Shown piece after piece: positions 11,107 to 21,129 of a DNA stretch of 64,000 nt. The position numbers and the translations under genes were made by a program. The number at the start of each line of letters is the position of its first letter. The stretch's first letter is position 1. The stretch covers positions 4,130,217-4,194,216 of the forward strand of contig OX463859.1 of assembly GCA_949825065.1 (NCBI GenBank), read 5' to 3'. The stretch is from Odontocerum albicorne (lineage: Eukaryota; Arthropoda; Insecta; Trichoptera; Odontoceridae). The notes beneath the pieces are model-generated. The model made no database searches. It saw only the letters and a list, made by a program, of their open reading frames with translations, and was not told where the DNA came from.

Positions 11107-11831
11107 TAAAAAAAATTATTTATTTATTTATTTATTATTACACATGACAAGAAATATACACAATTTGAGAAAAAACAACAGGTAATTTGATTTGGACATA
11201 TAATTTTAATGGATCTGGGTTTGTTGCCTTTCATTTGTCATATCCCCAGTAAACTAGGCTTTTGCCTGTATCTTACTGAGGATATTTAGCATGAAAAAAT
11301 AAATCGATACTTCTTTCCGATTTTTGATAACACAAAAAAACCCCGTTGCACGCTCTCATTAACCTGACAAACAGTGACACTCAACTACAACTGGAAACAT
11401 CTTGCGAAACTCAACTCCTCACACATTATCACTCCAGAAAGACCAAAAATATTCATCCCACACTATACCGCACACAATCATAAGAATAAAAATCAAAACC
11501 AATACAAAACAAAAAAAAAAGAAGAAAAAAAGAAAAACACACAGAAACACAAATACAAAAACATCCAAAATTAAAACAACAAGAAGAGACCCACACTCAC
11601 GAGCTCACATAAATCCTTTCTACTCGTCATTCATCCTGAAAGCCCAAGTACTCAAAATCCTGTCGCAATAACAACCACGCTCCGATCGACTGTCTAAATG
11701 GTTTTCCTACTTTTACTTTTATTGAAGTCGGCACGCCATTGTATGTAATGGGAGCCAAATAAGCGTATTGCCTTTGGGCAAAAGAGGTTTTAACTCTAGG
11801 GATGGTGAACATTTCATTAGTTGCCATGCGT
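11107..11831 (-). mobile_element. CR1-like LINE (IPRVK family), copy B
   Basis: Minus-strand copy with an intact C-terminal frame (11627-11827): FTIPRVKTSFAQRQYAYLAP, YNGVP, GKPFRQSIGAW, FEYLGF. The 3' UTR has an A/C-rich stretch at 11480-11580, and the end carries a (TAAA)n tail seen as tttatttatttattta. Truncated at 11831, within about 10 bp of the break in the copies at 8104 and 32710 when aligned. Confidence 0.8.
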
Positions 11832-12699
11832 TAAATGCGGGGAAGTACCTGATCTAAAGACCTTAGCCATTACCACGTCAATAATAGTGGATTCGTGTCC
11901 CTAGCTGGAGTACCTATGAGAAGATAATTTTCTTCCTGAACGGCTTTATATAAATTGTCCTTTTATTTAAAAAAAAAATGAACTAAAATATATTCTAAAG
12001 TAATGGAAGTTCAACACTTTTGGCCACTCAAATCAAGTACATTAATTATAAAAAATTCATTACATTTGGAGTTATCAGCGTTTGGAATCAAACAACTCAT
12101 AAGTTTACAAATAATATTTTAATTACTCTGTAGAAATTTCTTCCAACTAACGACACTACACTTTCTTTTATGCACATTTATCGATAGTGATAAAGATTTC
12201 TAGCAAAAAATAAACGTAATTAATTAGTAATTGCATCGCGTTGTAAATATTTCGTTCGTTGCCAACCGTATCGCGCAAGCACTAACGTCCGACAATCGTT
12301 AGTGCACGCACAAGACTGAAAACTATTTTGAATTTGCCGCCAATAGTGGAACACACTGAGCATAGATAATGTGTACGCTAAACAATCATTAATATGATTG
12401 ATTGTCTATGCAAAGCTGTTAGAGTATTGAAATTATTTTTTCTTGTTTCAGTGCGAAGGAAATTCAGTAATTCATACGTCAATATTTATTTACCTTAAAA
12501 AACAGTGAATATATTAACAGTGGTAAAGCGCGCGTTTTATACGCGTGACTAGAAATATCAATTTGTTCTCATTCTTGGTCGATTTTTCATGGTGGTCATG
12601 CATGCATGATGGTCGTTCCGTAATTTTTTCGGTCATCCATCCTAACTCTACTCTCGACGATACTCCACCTACATGGTCATAGAGATTTTCTCTATGCAT
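11832..12699. other. No gene recognised
   Basis: AT-rich. A 9 bp hairpin (gcactaacg ... cgttagtgc) lies at 12281-12306. No coding motif was seen. Confidence 0.5.
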
Positions 12700-12845
12700 G
12701 ACCGCGTGATAACGTACTGGACTTCCATGCAGAAGTTCGCCGGTTCAAGTCCCGTGATATGCTATTCCCGTCGAATGTCACAGACATATTTTCCGCGTAA
12801 TATTTGGAGGTGTAGGAACACTTAGGATTTCGGACATATTTATTA
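12700..12845 (+). mobile_element. tRNA-derived SINE (~300 bp family), head copy
   Basis: Best preserved head of this family: accgcgtgataacgtactgg (A-box region) and a B box ggttcaagtcccg at 12742-12754, then tcacagacatattttccgcg and ggaggtgtaggaacacttag as at 4275-4340. The body is missing. Confidence 0.6.
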
Positions 12846-12856
12846 ATTAAAAAAAA

Positions 12857-13300
12857 AAACAGATGCGTGAGAATCTCGCGCGGTAGAAGTGAAACTTCTT
12901 AGCTCCTTGGAGAAGTTGATTTTATTTTATTTTATTTTACACGTGACAAGAAATATGCATGCGAAAAAACAACAGGTAATTTAATTTGGACATACAATTT
13001 TAATGGATCTGGGTTTGTTGCATTTCATTTGTCGTGTCCCCAGTAAACTAGGATTTTGCCTGTATCTCACTGAAGACATTTAGCATGAAAAAATAAATCG
13101 ATACTTCTTTCCGATTTTCGATAACACAAAAACAAAACTCCGTTGCACGTTCTCATCAACCTGTCAAACTGTGACATTACAACTGGAAACATCATGCGAA
13201 ATCATTTATGCGTTGCTTTTTTTCTATTCGTTAACGTTTTTTTTTAGGATTAGGAAATGGTTATGTGGAATTTAATTCCAGAAAATCTCTCTTAATTTTA
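12857..13300 (-). repeat. AT-rich dispersed repeat (gaagtgaaactt family), split by a LINE
   Basis: 12857-12913 and 13206-13300 match, in order, the repeats at 21790-21960 and 29300-29480 read in reverse: gcgagaatctcgcgcggtagaagtgaaacttcttag, then tatgcgttgcttttttt, ttaggattaggaaatggtt and tgtggaatttaattcc. In the other two copies these parts are continuous. Here LINE copy C interrupts them. Confidence 0.7.
12914..13205 (-). mobile_element. CR1-like LINE (IPRVK family), copy C (3' UTR only)
   Basis: Contains only the 3' UTR (aacaggtaatttaatttgg, gatctgggtttgttgc, taggattttgcctgtatctc) and a (TAAAA)n-like tail. It sits inside the gaagtgaaactt repeat. Confidence 0.75.
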
Positions 13301-13674
13301 TTTTTTTTAATACGCTTTATTGCCTATTGTAGAGTGTTTTATCACAAATTCCGAAAAATTTCAATACCCTTTCTTCGATTATGATCAGAAATCTCCGAAA
13401 TTCATCCATCCGTTCATCACAAAGTGTATCTTTGTATTTATTTATAACCAGAGTGTAACGAAATGTTTACAATAGGAATAATGCACATTAATTATCTGAG
13501 AGTAATGTAGAGTACTTATAGGGTACTAAGGAAATATAAATAAATATATTTTTGTTTCACATAGAGATGAAATCCACTTGATTACTGAGGCTGGTGTCAG
13601 AAAGACTATTTTCTTAGATGTAATTGGAAGAAAACTGCAACGAATATAAAATAAAATAAATCTCTTGATTTTAA

Positions 13675-13727
13675 TGTCTATCGCTCTGTCCTCTTTGTTT
13701 ACATCGACTGGGAAATGGCGTGAGGAA
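13675..13727 (+). mobile_element. GRPRK-family LINE tail fragment
   Basis: Only the last piece (tatcgctctgtcctctttg ... ctgggaaatggcgtgagg) is present. Confidence 0.45.
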
Positions 13728-13825
13728 AATTGCTATTGGGTATGAAAATATGATATTCAATTCATCGCTCACTTCAGACTAATGCATTCAGCTGTACTGG
13801 AATATTATACTCATAAATATTATTC

Positions 13826-14145
13826 CCGCCCAAACCTCGTAAATAATGCATTCACTGCCTCCTTGAAAATGAAGGAAATTATACGCATTTAATATGAAAA
13901 CTCTAACAGAGCTTTCATATTAAGACGTAACCATTTGTCTTACAGCTTTTCCCTGCAATACGGATAGTGCGCATATAAATATTAAATGCATAGCTATAAC
14001 TGTCTTAACCTCGCCAATGATGCATTTCTGGCCTTCTGGAAAATGGAGGAAATAATGCACATTTAATGCGAAATCTCTAATGCATAACAATATGTCTCAC
14101 AGCTGTTCCGTATAATGCAGATAATGGGAAATTTAAAATCATTTA
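13826..14145 (+). repeat. Diverged tandem duplication (~165 bp unit)
   Basis: 13826-13990 and 13995-14145 share in order aacctcg-aa-atgcatt, ctggaaaatg-agga-at, catttaat, cagctgttcc-like and atg-agata words. The copies are well diverged, and no gene is present. Confidence 0.45.
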
Positions 14146-14389
14146 TATTTTATGTAGGGGAAAGTCTATTTCTTTAGTCACGGAAACATGAAATTTAAAA
14201 AAATTAAATAAATAGGACTCCAAGGAAGATTTTTTTAGTGTTATTTTATTGAAATTAATAAATAAAAAAGATATTTATTGATAGCAACATAACGAGTAAA
14301 TAAACATCCCAAATTTGCACTATATGTTAAGGCAATTGATAAGAAGACACTTCTAAGACGGAAGCAATCAAAGGATCTGGGATCATCTC

Positions 14390-14600
14390 ACAACGTCCTC
14401 CCCATTAAAATACACCCCACCAATAGGAGGGCGAGACCAACGTCGAAGACGACAGTTGGTTTACAGTCCACACTCTTTTATATGTGAATTGTAGTACAAA
14501 AAAGTTAAACTATAGTTAAAAAACAATTGATACTGATAGAAATTCGATAAATATGTAACATTATTGTCAAAAACAAACGTATACACAGCCCCAGTTTCCA
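14390..14600 (-). mobile_element. LTR-element internal fragment (3' end)
   Basis: Matches 43851-44050 from the word acgtcctccc through tacacccc-accaatagg and onward. At 43.85 kb this sequence abuts a TG...CA LTR, so this is read as the polypurine-tract side of the same retroelement without its LTR. Confidence 0.5.
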
Positions 14601-15800
14601 TCCCGCCGTTTCCCTGTTTGCGTAAGCTGAAAATACAGATCTCCAACTTTCCTATCTCGACGTATAAACTTAGCTTCTTCTACTTCCATACACCTTCGTC
14701 AAGTGCTTTCATGGGAATCACGATGCTCAGTAATGAGCTACATGACATGATGGATTGAAACATTTAGTCCCAGCACTAGGAGATTCAATTCCTACCCATA
14801 CATTGGTAAGGTAGAATTTGCTCATTTAAGACATATTTATTTCCTTATTTTTATTATCACGGCAATTTCCTCCAACTAATCAGGCGTAAATAAACGAATT
14901 AAGTAATACGGTCAAAAAAATTATTCAAATTATTATGAGTTTTGTGATGAACAATTATAAATATATGTTATAAAGTCTAATGATGAACATTTTTTCGTTA
15001 TATTTACTCTATCGTCATTTTATTCATTTATTTTATCTTAAGAAGTTTAAATCCTTTCCTTTTTTCTTACTTAAATGTTGAATCATTAGCTTTGCGTATG
15101 GTTATACATTATAAAAAAGAATTCGCTTTCTAGTTTGTTACATCACTAGTAACGTGTCATATCACCAGTCGACAAGGCAGCCATATTGTATCCTGCCACT
15201 GGTCTTCATAACCATGTTGAGACAAATACATCTGATTTAATCTGAACAATCCTCCATTATAATTAAATTAACATAACATGATATCATAAGGAGTAATAAA
15301 CATTGTGAAATAAATTAGAGAAGATTGATTGCCTAAACTTATCAGCTTAAATCATTCAAGAAGTGGAATATGAAGTTATTTATTATTAAATAATGTAACA
15401 TATTTATTTTGCTGTTAATTTGAATTAAACTCAGGATGCTGTACTATCCCCTGCATTTAATAAAAATAGTAGTTTAACAGATACTGTTAAAAGTGACCAT
15501 ATATAGGATGGATATTAATCGTGACACAGGCGCCAAATGCTAAAACTGCGTTACCTGACTCAGTCGCATTGCCTACTGCATTATTTTATATTGTATCTAC
15601 GAATGCATCAGCAATTTCAATGATAATAATCTACGTTCAGTCCTCATCTTGACCTCCATGACACAGTGGAATAAACTGGACCTTGATTCTTGAGGTCTAG
15701 AAACGTTTTTTAAGTAATAAAACCTAAAAATTAATACGAAATTTAATACCATAAACTATAGTGCTTAAGTGTATAACTCCATCTTTGGCACGAGTAATTT
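14601..15800. other. No gene recognised
   Basis: AT-rich sequence. Short frames near 14461-14758 have no known motif. Confidence 0.5.
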
Positions 15801-15877
15801 CTACGGTAATCACTTTTGGTTTGTCTCTGTTTATTTGGCATGAATAAACAGAGACAAACCAAAAGTGATAACCGTAG
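15801..15877. repeat. 35 bp near-perfect hairpin at a LINE 5' edge
   Basis: 15801-15835 is the reverse complement of 15843-15877 with one mismatch, around the 7 nt loop tggcatg. The right arm reads as LINE coding sequence (NKQRQTKVITVGRDEHQ), so the left arm looks like an inverted copy of the start of the insertion. Confidence 0.85.
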
Positions 15878-16452
15878 GCAGAGATGAACACCAAATGATC
15901 ATACTAATGTCAGGAGCTGCACTTAACGCAAAAGAGTTTGTCTATCTTGGAAGCAAGATCACATGGGATGGCCGTACAAAAAGAGAGGTTGACAGTCGCA
16001 TCCACCAAGTAAAACTCGCATTTTATAAGAAATCAAAGATTTTCGAATCCAACAACATGGACCTAAAGCTCCGCAAGCAATTGGTTAAAACATATGCGTG
16101 GTGAATTTTGATGTATGGTTGCGAGACATGGAGCATAGGCGAAAGGGACCACATTAAAAATGACGAGGTTCTCAGCAGGATCGAATAAACCAGGCACCTA
16201 TCAAACACCATATCGGAAAGGCGTGCAGAATGGATGGGTCATATGCTGCGACATGAAAATCTCCTGCATAATATACTGGAGGAAATGATTGAGGGATCGA
16301 TTGGCGGAGGGTGTCCTCGCCGGGAGTATCTGGAGCAAATATGCCACGATATGGACAGCCCCTCCTATACAGAGTTCAAGAGGATCGCTGAAGACCGAGC
16401 GGAGTGGAAGAAGAGAAGCAGAGCTTTGTTGCTAACTAATCCCCAGGATTGA
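15843..16452 (+). pseudogene. RTE-like LINE, C-terminal RT relic
   Basis: The end of a non-LTR reverse-transcriptase ORF. 15865-16104 carries the post-catalytic region with KEFVYLGSKITWDGRTKREVDSRI, FYKKSKIF and LKLRKQLVKTYAW. A TGA interrupts, then LMYGCETWSIGERD, a stop, and after a shift 16234-16452 with MGHMLRHENLLHNILEE, GGGCPRREYLEQI and DRAEWKKRSRAL. This order (YLGS, YGCETW, GHMLRH, RRxxxxQ, DRxxWK) is typical of the RTE-type proteins in insect genomes. The catalytic YADD part is absent. At least one stop and one frameshift make it inactive. The 5' edge is the 35 bp hairpin. Confidence 0.8.
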
Positions 16453-16582
16453 AACTGAAAAAGAAAAAGGTATAGATCGTTTCGTCATACGATGACTTTT
16501 TCAAACTGTATAATAAAGCCATCCTCTTACAAAACAATTAAAGGGGAAAAATTTTAGGTTTTTATTTTTTCTTATGTAACGG

Positions 16583-16748
16583 TACTTACAGTACCCGGGG
16601 ATAAGTAATACACGTCGTTTGTAGAGCGTCGTCTCTATCGCACGATGCGCTAACAGTCCGGTTTCGTAGTCACGATGCGGTTAGCACATCGTGCAACAGA
16701 GACGACGCTCTACAAATTATGTGTATTACTTACCGCCGGGTACTGTAC
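16583..16748. mobile_element. Fold-back MITE, 166 bp
   Basis: Nearly the whole element is one inverted repeat. The left arm runs agtacccggggataagtaatacac ... tagagcgtcgtctcta, and the right arm is its reverse complement ending cttaccgccgggtact. The words ttacagtac and gtactgta overlap the outer edges. A diverged copy is at 3574-3722. No ORF, and the superfamily is unknown. Confidence 0.7.
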
Positions 16749-17004
16749 TAAAGTTCATCTTTCACCAAATCTTTTTACAAAACTGAATTAAAAGACGTTT
16801 AGGATTAATTACTGAGTCTGATAATCAAAGTAGATCAAAAATATAAAGATAAATAACTGAGAATGAATCCTGCGAAATCACAAGTCATGGTGATGTGAAA
16901 AGTGTGAAAGGAAAAGTAAATGCGATATGTGGGTGAGAAATGAAAGATTCGAGCAATTTTAAGAATTATTTTTAAATTATGGAAGAGTTTTTATTAATTA
17001 TTTT

Positions 17005-17955
17005 TTTCAAAACAGGCTTAGCCCAATTACTTTGAAAATACAAAACATATTAAAAAAGAAGAAAAATTACGTAGAAAAAAATAAAAAATTATATAAAATA
17101 AAAAAAATAATGTATATGCATACATACGAGTATATACACACAAACATATGATACACATATATTCACAGTCACTTAAGTATGTTGCTGAGTGCTTTCTAAC
17201 GCGCTCAATCTAAGAAGAAAATTTACTTTTGCTTTTGATAATGTGATATGAAATATGTCAATATCCGAAGCAGTCCCGTTCAGAAGAGTTAAGGCCCTTC
17301 CAACAGGCATAACGGCTGGAAGACCCGTTCTTGTGTATGTTATTGAGAACAGTTCTTGCCGGCGCAGTCTAGTGTAATTTGCCCGCGCAATCTAGTTTAG
17401 TCTAGTGTACATGCTCGGGTATAACTCCTTAGGCATAAGAAAAGATCTCCGTCTCCTGGTATACGTTGTCAAACTCGTTCGAGGAGTTGTGAGCTGTCCA
17501 GCATTACTACAAAGATTAGCGTTAAATGTTCCTAACAATTACACTAGACTGCGCCGGCAAGAACTGTTCTCAATAACATACACAAGAACGGGTCTTCCAG
17601 CCGATATGCCTGTTGGAAGGGTTTTAACTCTTAAACGGGACATATTATTTCGTGAACGGGACACATTATTGCTTATTGCACAACTCTTGAACGGGACACA
17701 TTATTGCTTCGGATATTGACATATTATTTCATATCACATTACCTAAAGCAAAAGTAAATTTTATTCTAAGATTGAGCGCGTTAGAAAACACACATCAACG
17801 TATTTAAGTAACTCTGAAAATATGTGTGTATTTATGTGTATGTTTGTGTGTATATATGTATGCATTAATTTTTACATTTTTTTAAAATTGTTAATAATAA
17901 CATTTTTTGTATTTTTCAACGTAAATGGGCTAAGCCTGTTTTTGAAAATTAAAAG
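17005..17955. mobile_element. Head-to-head inverted LINE 3' ends
   Basis: Two copies of the same LINE 3' end point away from each other. The left arm 17005-17379 (-) and right arm 17537-17955 (+) are reverse complements through the RT C-terminus, the 3' UTR with tatgtatg-type repeats and the terminal gggctaagcctgtttt. The spacer 17380-17536 belongs to the right copy. The right copy encodes 17405-17719: GYNSLGIRKDLRLLVYVVKL, VPNNYTRLRRQELF, TYTRTGLPA. It also has an extra tandem segment at 17630-17705 (gaacgggacacattattgctt repeated) that the left arm lacks. Confidence 0.75.
17405..17719 (+). pseudogene. LINE RT C-terminal ORF (Jockey/CR1 type)
   Basis: 104-codon frame homologous in layout to the ORFs at 687-998 and 6316-6753: an RKDLRLLVYV motif where those have ETRRQESIAIF, then VPNNYTRLRRQ, TYTRTGLPADMP and GRVLTL. 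The last 40 codons read through the tandem gggacacattatt expansion and are not part of the original protein. No catalytic domain. Confidence 0.65.
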
Positions 17956-17961
17956 TATCAT

Positions 17962-18045
17962 AACATGTGTTTCAAGATAGGAACATCTGGCGCTCTATCC
18001 TCTCTGCCTACCCCGTCAGGGAAATAGTGTGATGGTATGTATGTA
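17962..18045 (+). mobile_element. GRPRK-family LINE tail fragment
   Basis: Carries tgtgtttcaagataggaacatctggcgctctatcctctctgcctaccccgtcagggaaatag and the tatgtatgtatg end. The codons match the RDRKVWRSVLSAYPDRE-type tail. Confidence 0.6.
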
Positions 18046-18167
18046 TGCTTGAAACATACGTTGAAAAGAACTCCGATAAATCTTATACAGACCTTAAAAT
18101 ATAGTATAAAGGTTTAACTTATGTACACAATTCAATACTAAAATTAAAGCCCCTTCAAGTTTTAGTC

Positions 18168-18238
18168 AAATTATTCGCATTGAACAGGGTAGTCAAATTA
18201 TTCGCATTGAACAGGGTAATTCGCATTGAACAGGGTAG
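18168..18238 (+). repeat. Small tandem repeat
   Basis: The unit attcgcattgaacagggta occurs three times in a row, the first two spaced by gtcaaatt. Confidence 0.8.
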
Positions 18239-18434
18239 CAGGTTCCGCATAGCTCTGTAGCCGGATATAATCAATAGCCGTAAGGTGACCGGCAAACTTG
18301 CGAACGTTGGCACTAAACTGCAGTTCAACAGTTGCAGTACCAGATATGCGGTGCAGAACCGGGCTATACTGATCAGTCATTATTCTCCAAGTGGGGCGAT
18401 AGGTCGGTGCGTCCTCAACTGTGGAGTTACACAA
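18198..18434 (-). CDS. Unidentified 78-codon ORF in a GC-richer island
   Basis: I do not recognise this protein. It is open for 78 codons on the minus strand, in a patch clearly richer in GC than its flanks. The composition is balanced, with Trp, His, Pro and Cys, and alternating hydrophobic residues (for example TVELQFSANVRKFAGHL), which suggests a beta-rich globular piece and not AT-driven noise. No signal peptide or membrane segment. The tandem repeat at 18168-18238 overlaps its C-terminal end, so the last ~15 codons are doubtful. It could be an exon of a host gene or a fragment of a mobile or viral gene. Confidence 0.3.
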   Translation of the reverse strand: MCNSTVEDAPTYRPTWRIMTDQYSPVLHRISGTATVELQFSANVRKFAGHLTAIDYIRLQSYAEPATLFNANYPVQCE

Positions 18435-18439
18435 TTAAA

Positions 18440-18803
18440 TTTTTGCTTTTTGGTAAGAAAGCATATTGATTAATCAACGTGAAGCCTTTGGATTTATATT
18501 AATAAGGAGACGCTAAAATACTGGTTTACGCAAGCAGCTGGGATTTAAGTCTCTCAATTTATAGATTTAAAAATCCCGATTTGATTGATTGAGACATATG
18601 GAATGAAGACAGAGATGAGGAGGAAATAAGGATGAGGTTGAGGATAAAAATGTACTTCCCCTTTTTCGGAAGCTCATCTTCCCTTGATATGTTTTGTGCG
18701 GTTTTCATTCTAAATGTATTTTTTGTAAACATATGCAAATAAGGGGAAGTTGTTATGAGGAACTTCCAATCTTAAATACTAATAAAGCTCCAATTTTAAC
18801 TTC
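18440..18803. other. No gene recognised
   Basis: AT-rich sequence without motifs. Confidence 0.5.
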
Positions 18804-18807
18804 TTAA

Positions 18808-19418
18808 CCTTTCCTTCCCTGTGTTGGGTATCTTCTACACGTTGCTTCTAATAACCATCAATATCTCTATAAATATAATAAATACAAGGTTAAGATTTTA
18901 GGTATTCCTCCATAATATATTTACGCATTGATCTAAAAAATAATATTAATAATAATCAGAATTTATCGACTACACCGTAGGTGCTTTGTAAAGATCGAAA
19001 ACAAATTCGCATTTAAACGCTGCGAGTGCCTCGTCTTGACGATAGGTGAAGAGTATGCGGGAAGCGCGGCACTGTATTCGCATCTCACTCTTGCATACTC
19101 CACTGAATTGCGAGGAGCTCAATTGTCTCAATCGTCGCAAGCTTAAGCCACGCCGGGGTACCGCTCCGCGCCGCAGTATCTTCTGGACTTGCAAATATAT
19201 TAGACCTACGCCCGTTCCGTGAGCGTTGCCAAATGGTTCTTTAATGTTTTCAGCAAATAAATCTCAATTATTATAATTTTTAACTTAAATTATAATTAAT
19301 TAAGGGGATTATCTATGAATGTTCTTATTTTTCCGATTTAAAATCGCTAATTTTTTATCGCGTACTCACTATCCAATACCGGAGCGCGCGTTTCAATTTT
19401 AGCACAGTAAGGGAAGGG
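18808..19418 (-). mobile_element. piggyBac-like MITE, 611 bp, copy 2
   Basis: Flanked by TTAA at 18804-18807 and 19419-19422. The inverted ends are cctttccttccctgtgttggg and the reverse complement of tagcacagtaagggaaggg. Its orientation is opposite to copies 1 and 3. The interior (18960-19200) is GC-richer and much diverged from them, but keeps ggaacgggcg and agagtgagatgcgaata-like words in the same order. No transposase domain in the 74-codon minus frame. Confidence 0.7.
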
Positions 19419-19552
19419 TTAAGGAAAAGTTGGAGTTTTATAAGGAAACTTTACGAAATTCGCGATTAACGTCCATAATAAGATGTTTGTTGTAGTAATT
19501 GATGGTGGCTTCTAGTCGTTACGACGTATCTACCAAAATCAAAGTCTTCAAC

Positions 19553-20154
19553 TTTTCCCTTCATGTGCTAAAAAAATCCGCGCGTTCCGGTGCTGTGTAT
19601 TCAATACACATAAAAATGAGCGATTTAAAATCGAAAAAATAAGAACATTCACTGCCAATCGCTTAAATTAATTAAACTTGAAGTCAAAGTGATAATAATT
19701 GAAAAATAATTGCTGAAAATATGAAAAAAAACATCGGATGACGTTCACAGAACGGGCGAAGAGACAACCTCAAATGGATGGCCGAGAGCTACTGAAGCGA
19801 GAGAAGCGACCGAACTGAGATTATATTTCTTGCGTTCCCATATACCGAAGTAGAGTGAGAGTGAGACGTGAATAGCGTTGTTTCTCACCCATAGCGGTTT
19901 TTTTAGAATTAATTTACTTACGCCACACACTGGCACACGTTTGATTGTATTGGTGAATTTATTCCTGATTTTCACAAAATATCTCTGATGTGGCCGATAA
20001 GTGCTAATTATTATCAATATTATTTTTTCATTCAATGCGTCAATGTATTACGGAGGAATGCCTAAAATTTAAACCCGGTATTTATTATATTTACAGAGAT
20101 ATTAAAGTTTTTAGAAGCAATGTGTACTAGTTGTACATCACAGGGAAGGAAGGG
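19553..20154 (+). mobile_element. piggyBac-like MITE, copy 3
   Basis: About 600 bp matching 9473-10083 closely. The right end is gggaaggaaggg followed by TTAA (20155-20158); on the left the TTAA has become TCAA. It lies 130 bp from copy 2 in the opposite orientation. The 96-codon minus-strand frame is antisense to the MITE interior and has no motif. Confidence 0.7.
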
Positions 20155-20415
20155 TTAAAGACCTTGCGGTTTTAAACCATCTGGATAACCACTCTACAGC
20201 AGGAATTCTCTGGGGGTTTGCCTTTCAGCTGACTGCACCAATGTTCTATGTATTATGTTATATCTCGTCAATTTACGACGCATAACGAGTTATAAAGAAC
20301 ATACTGTCTTTACCGGTAAATAACTCCTTTCATAGCTGTTTTTATGCCTTTGTTGTTTTTTAATAAAGAGTTATTATATTGATATCCTTAATTTATTCCC
20401 ATTTACAATAATAAT

Positions 20416-20990
20416 GTAGGGTACCCACGTCCCTAAAATATTGTCAACATGCAGGGTCAACGACCGATGAATCAACCTCTGGATATCTACAATTATCACA
20501 TACCAGAAACGTCAACACTGTTTACACGCAAATAATATTTACATCGCATTCCAAGGTAGAAAGAGAACATATCATGCCGTCTCCCGTTTCGACAATAAAT
20601 ATCCTACCCACTGTAGTATCCGCAGCGCTTGCGACCACCTCAGCACGCGCAGGAGTGAGATCGAGATATACCGCGGACGCAGTCATGCGCCCCGTTCTGA
20701 AATTCTATATATACCTACTTATCATTGAATAAAGAGCACTTGTTATTATTCGCTTGACCAGTCATTTCTGTGTATTATTTACCGACTATTCACTCTCACT
20801 TTTATCGCATTCCTGAATCGACGTATTTTATTTTAAATACAAACAAATCAAAATCATCACGACGTATCAAATTAAGCATCCCGCTAAACTGATGATCCCG
20901 AACGAAAAGGAACACAGAATTCGACTAAAACAAATATAGCGATGTCAACATCAACAACATCAGCACGTCCTACTAGGACACACGCTAAAA
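20416..20990 (+). mobile_element. Ty3/gypsy-like 5' end: LTR, PBS and gag start (broken)
   Basis: The LTR part has a promoter-like tatatatacctac (about 20706) and an aataaa signal (20730) ending near 20885. Next comes a primer-binding-site-like ctgatgatcccgaacg, and after a short leader an ATG at 20941 opening MSTSTTSARPTRTHAK, which is where gag should begin. The element is cut at about 20990 by a SINE. The LTR start is uncertain (TGTAGGGTACCC at 20417 is one choice). No downstream gag-pol remains. Confidence 0.45.
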
Positions 20991-21125
20991 TAATAATGAC
21001 TTCCATGCCTAAAGTAAGATGCATGTCTTCCACCCTAGGGATTGCGAGGTTCAATTCCCGCTGGTTCCCAATTTTTTAAAGAGTTCCAGTTTGGTTTTCA
21101 CTTAAAACCTATTCTAATCCATCTC
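20991..21125 (+). mobile_element. tRNA-derived SINE (cctccgtggcc family)
   Basis: A diverged A-box region is followed by the B box ggttcaattcccgc (21050-21063), then ttcccaattttttaaagagttccagtttggttttcactt, matching the body of the copy at 50755-50925. Confidence 0.6.
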
Positions 21126-21129
21126 GATG

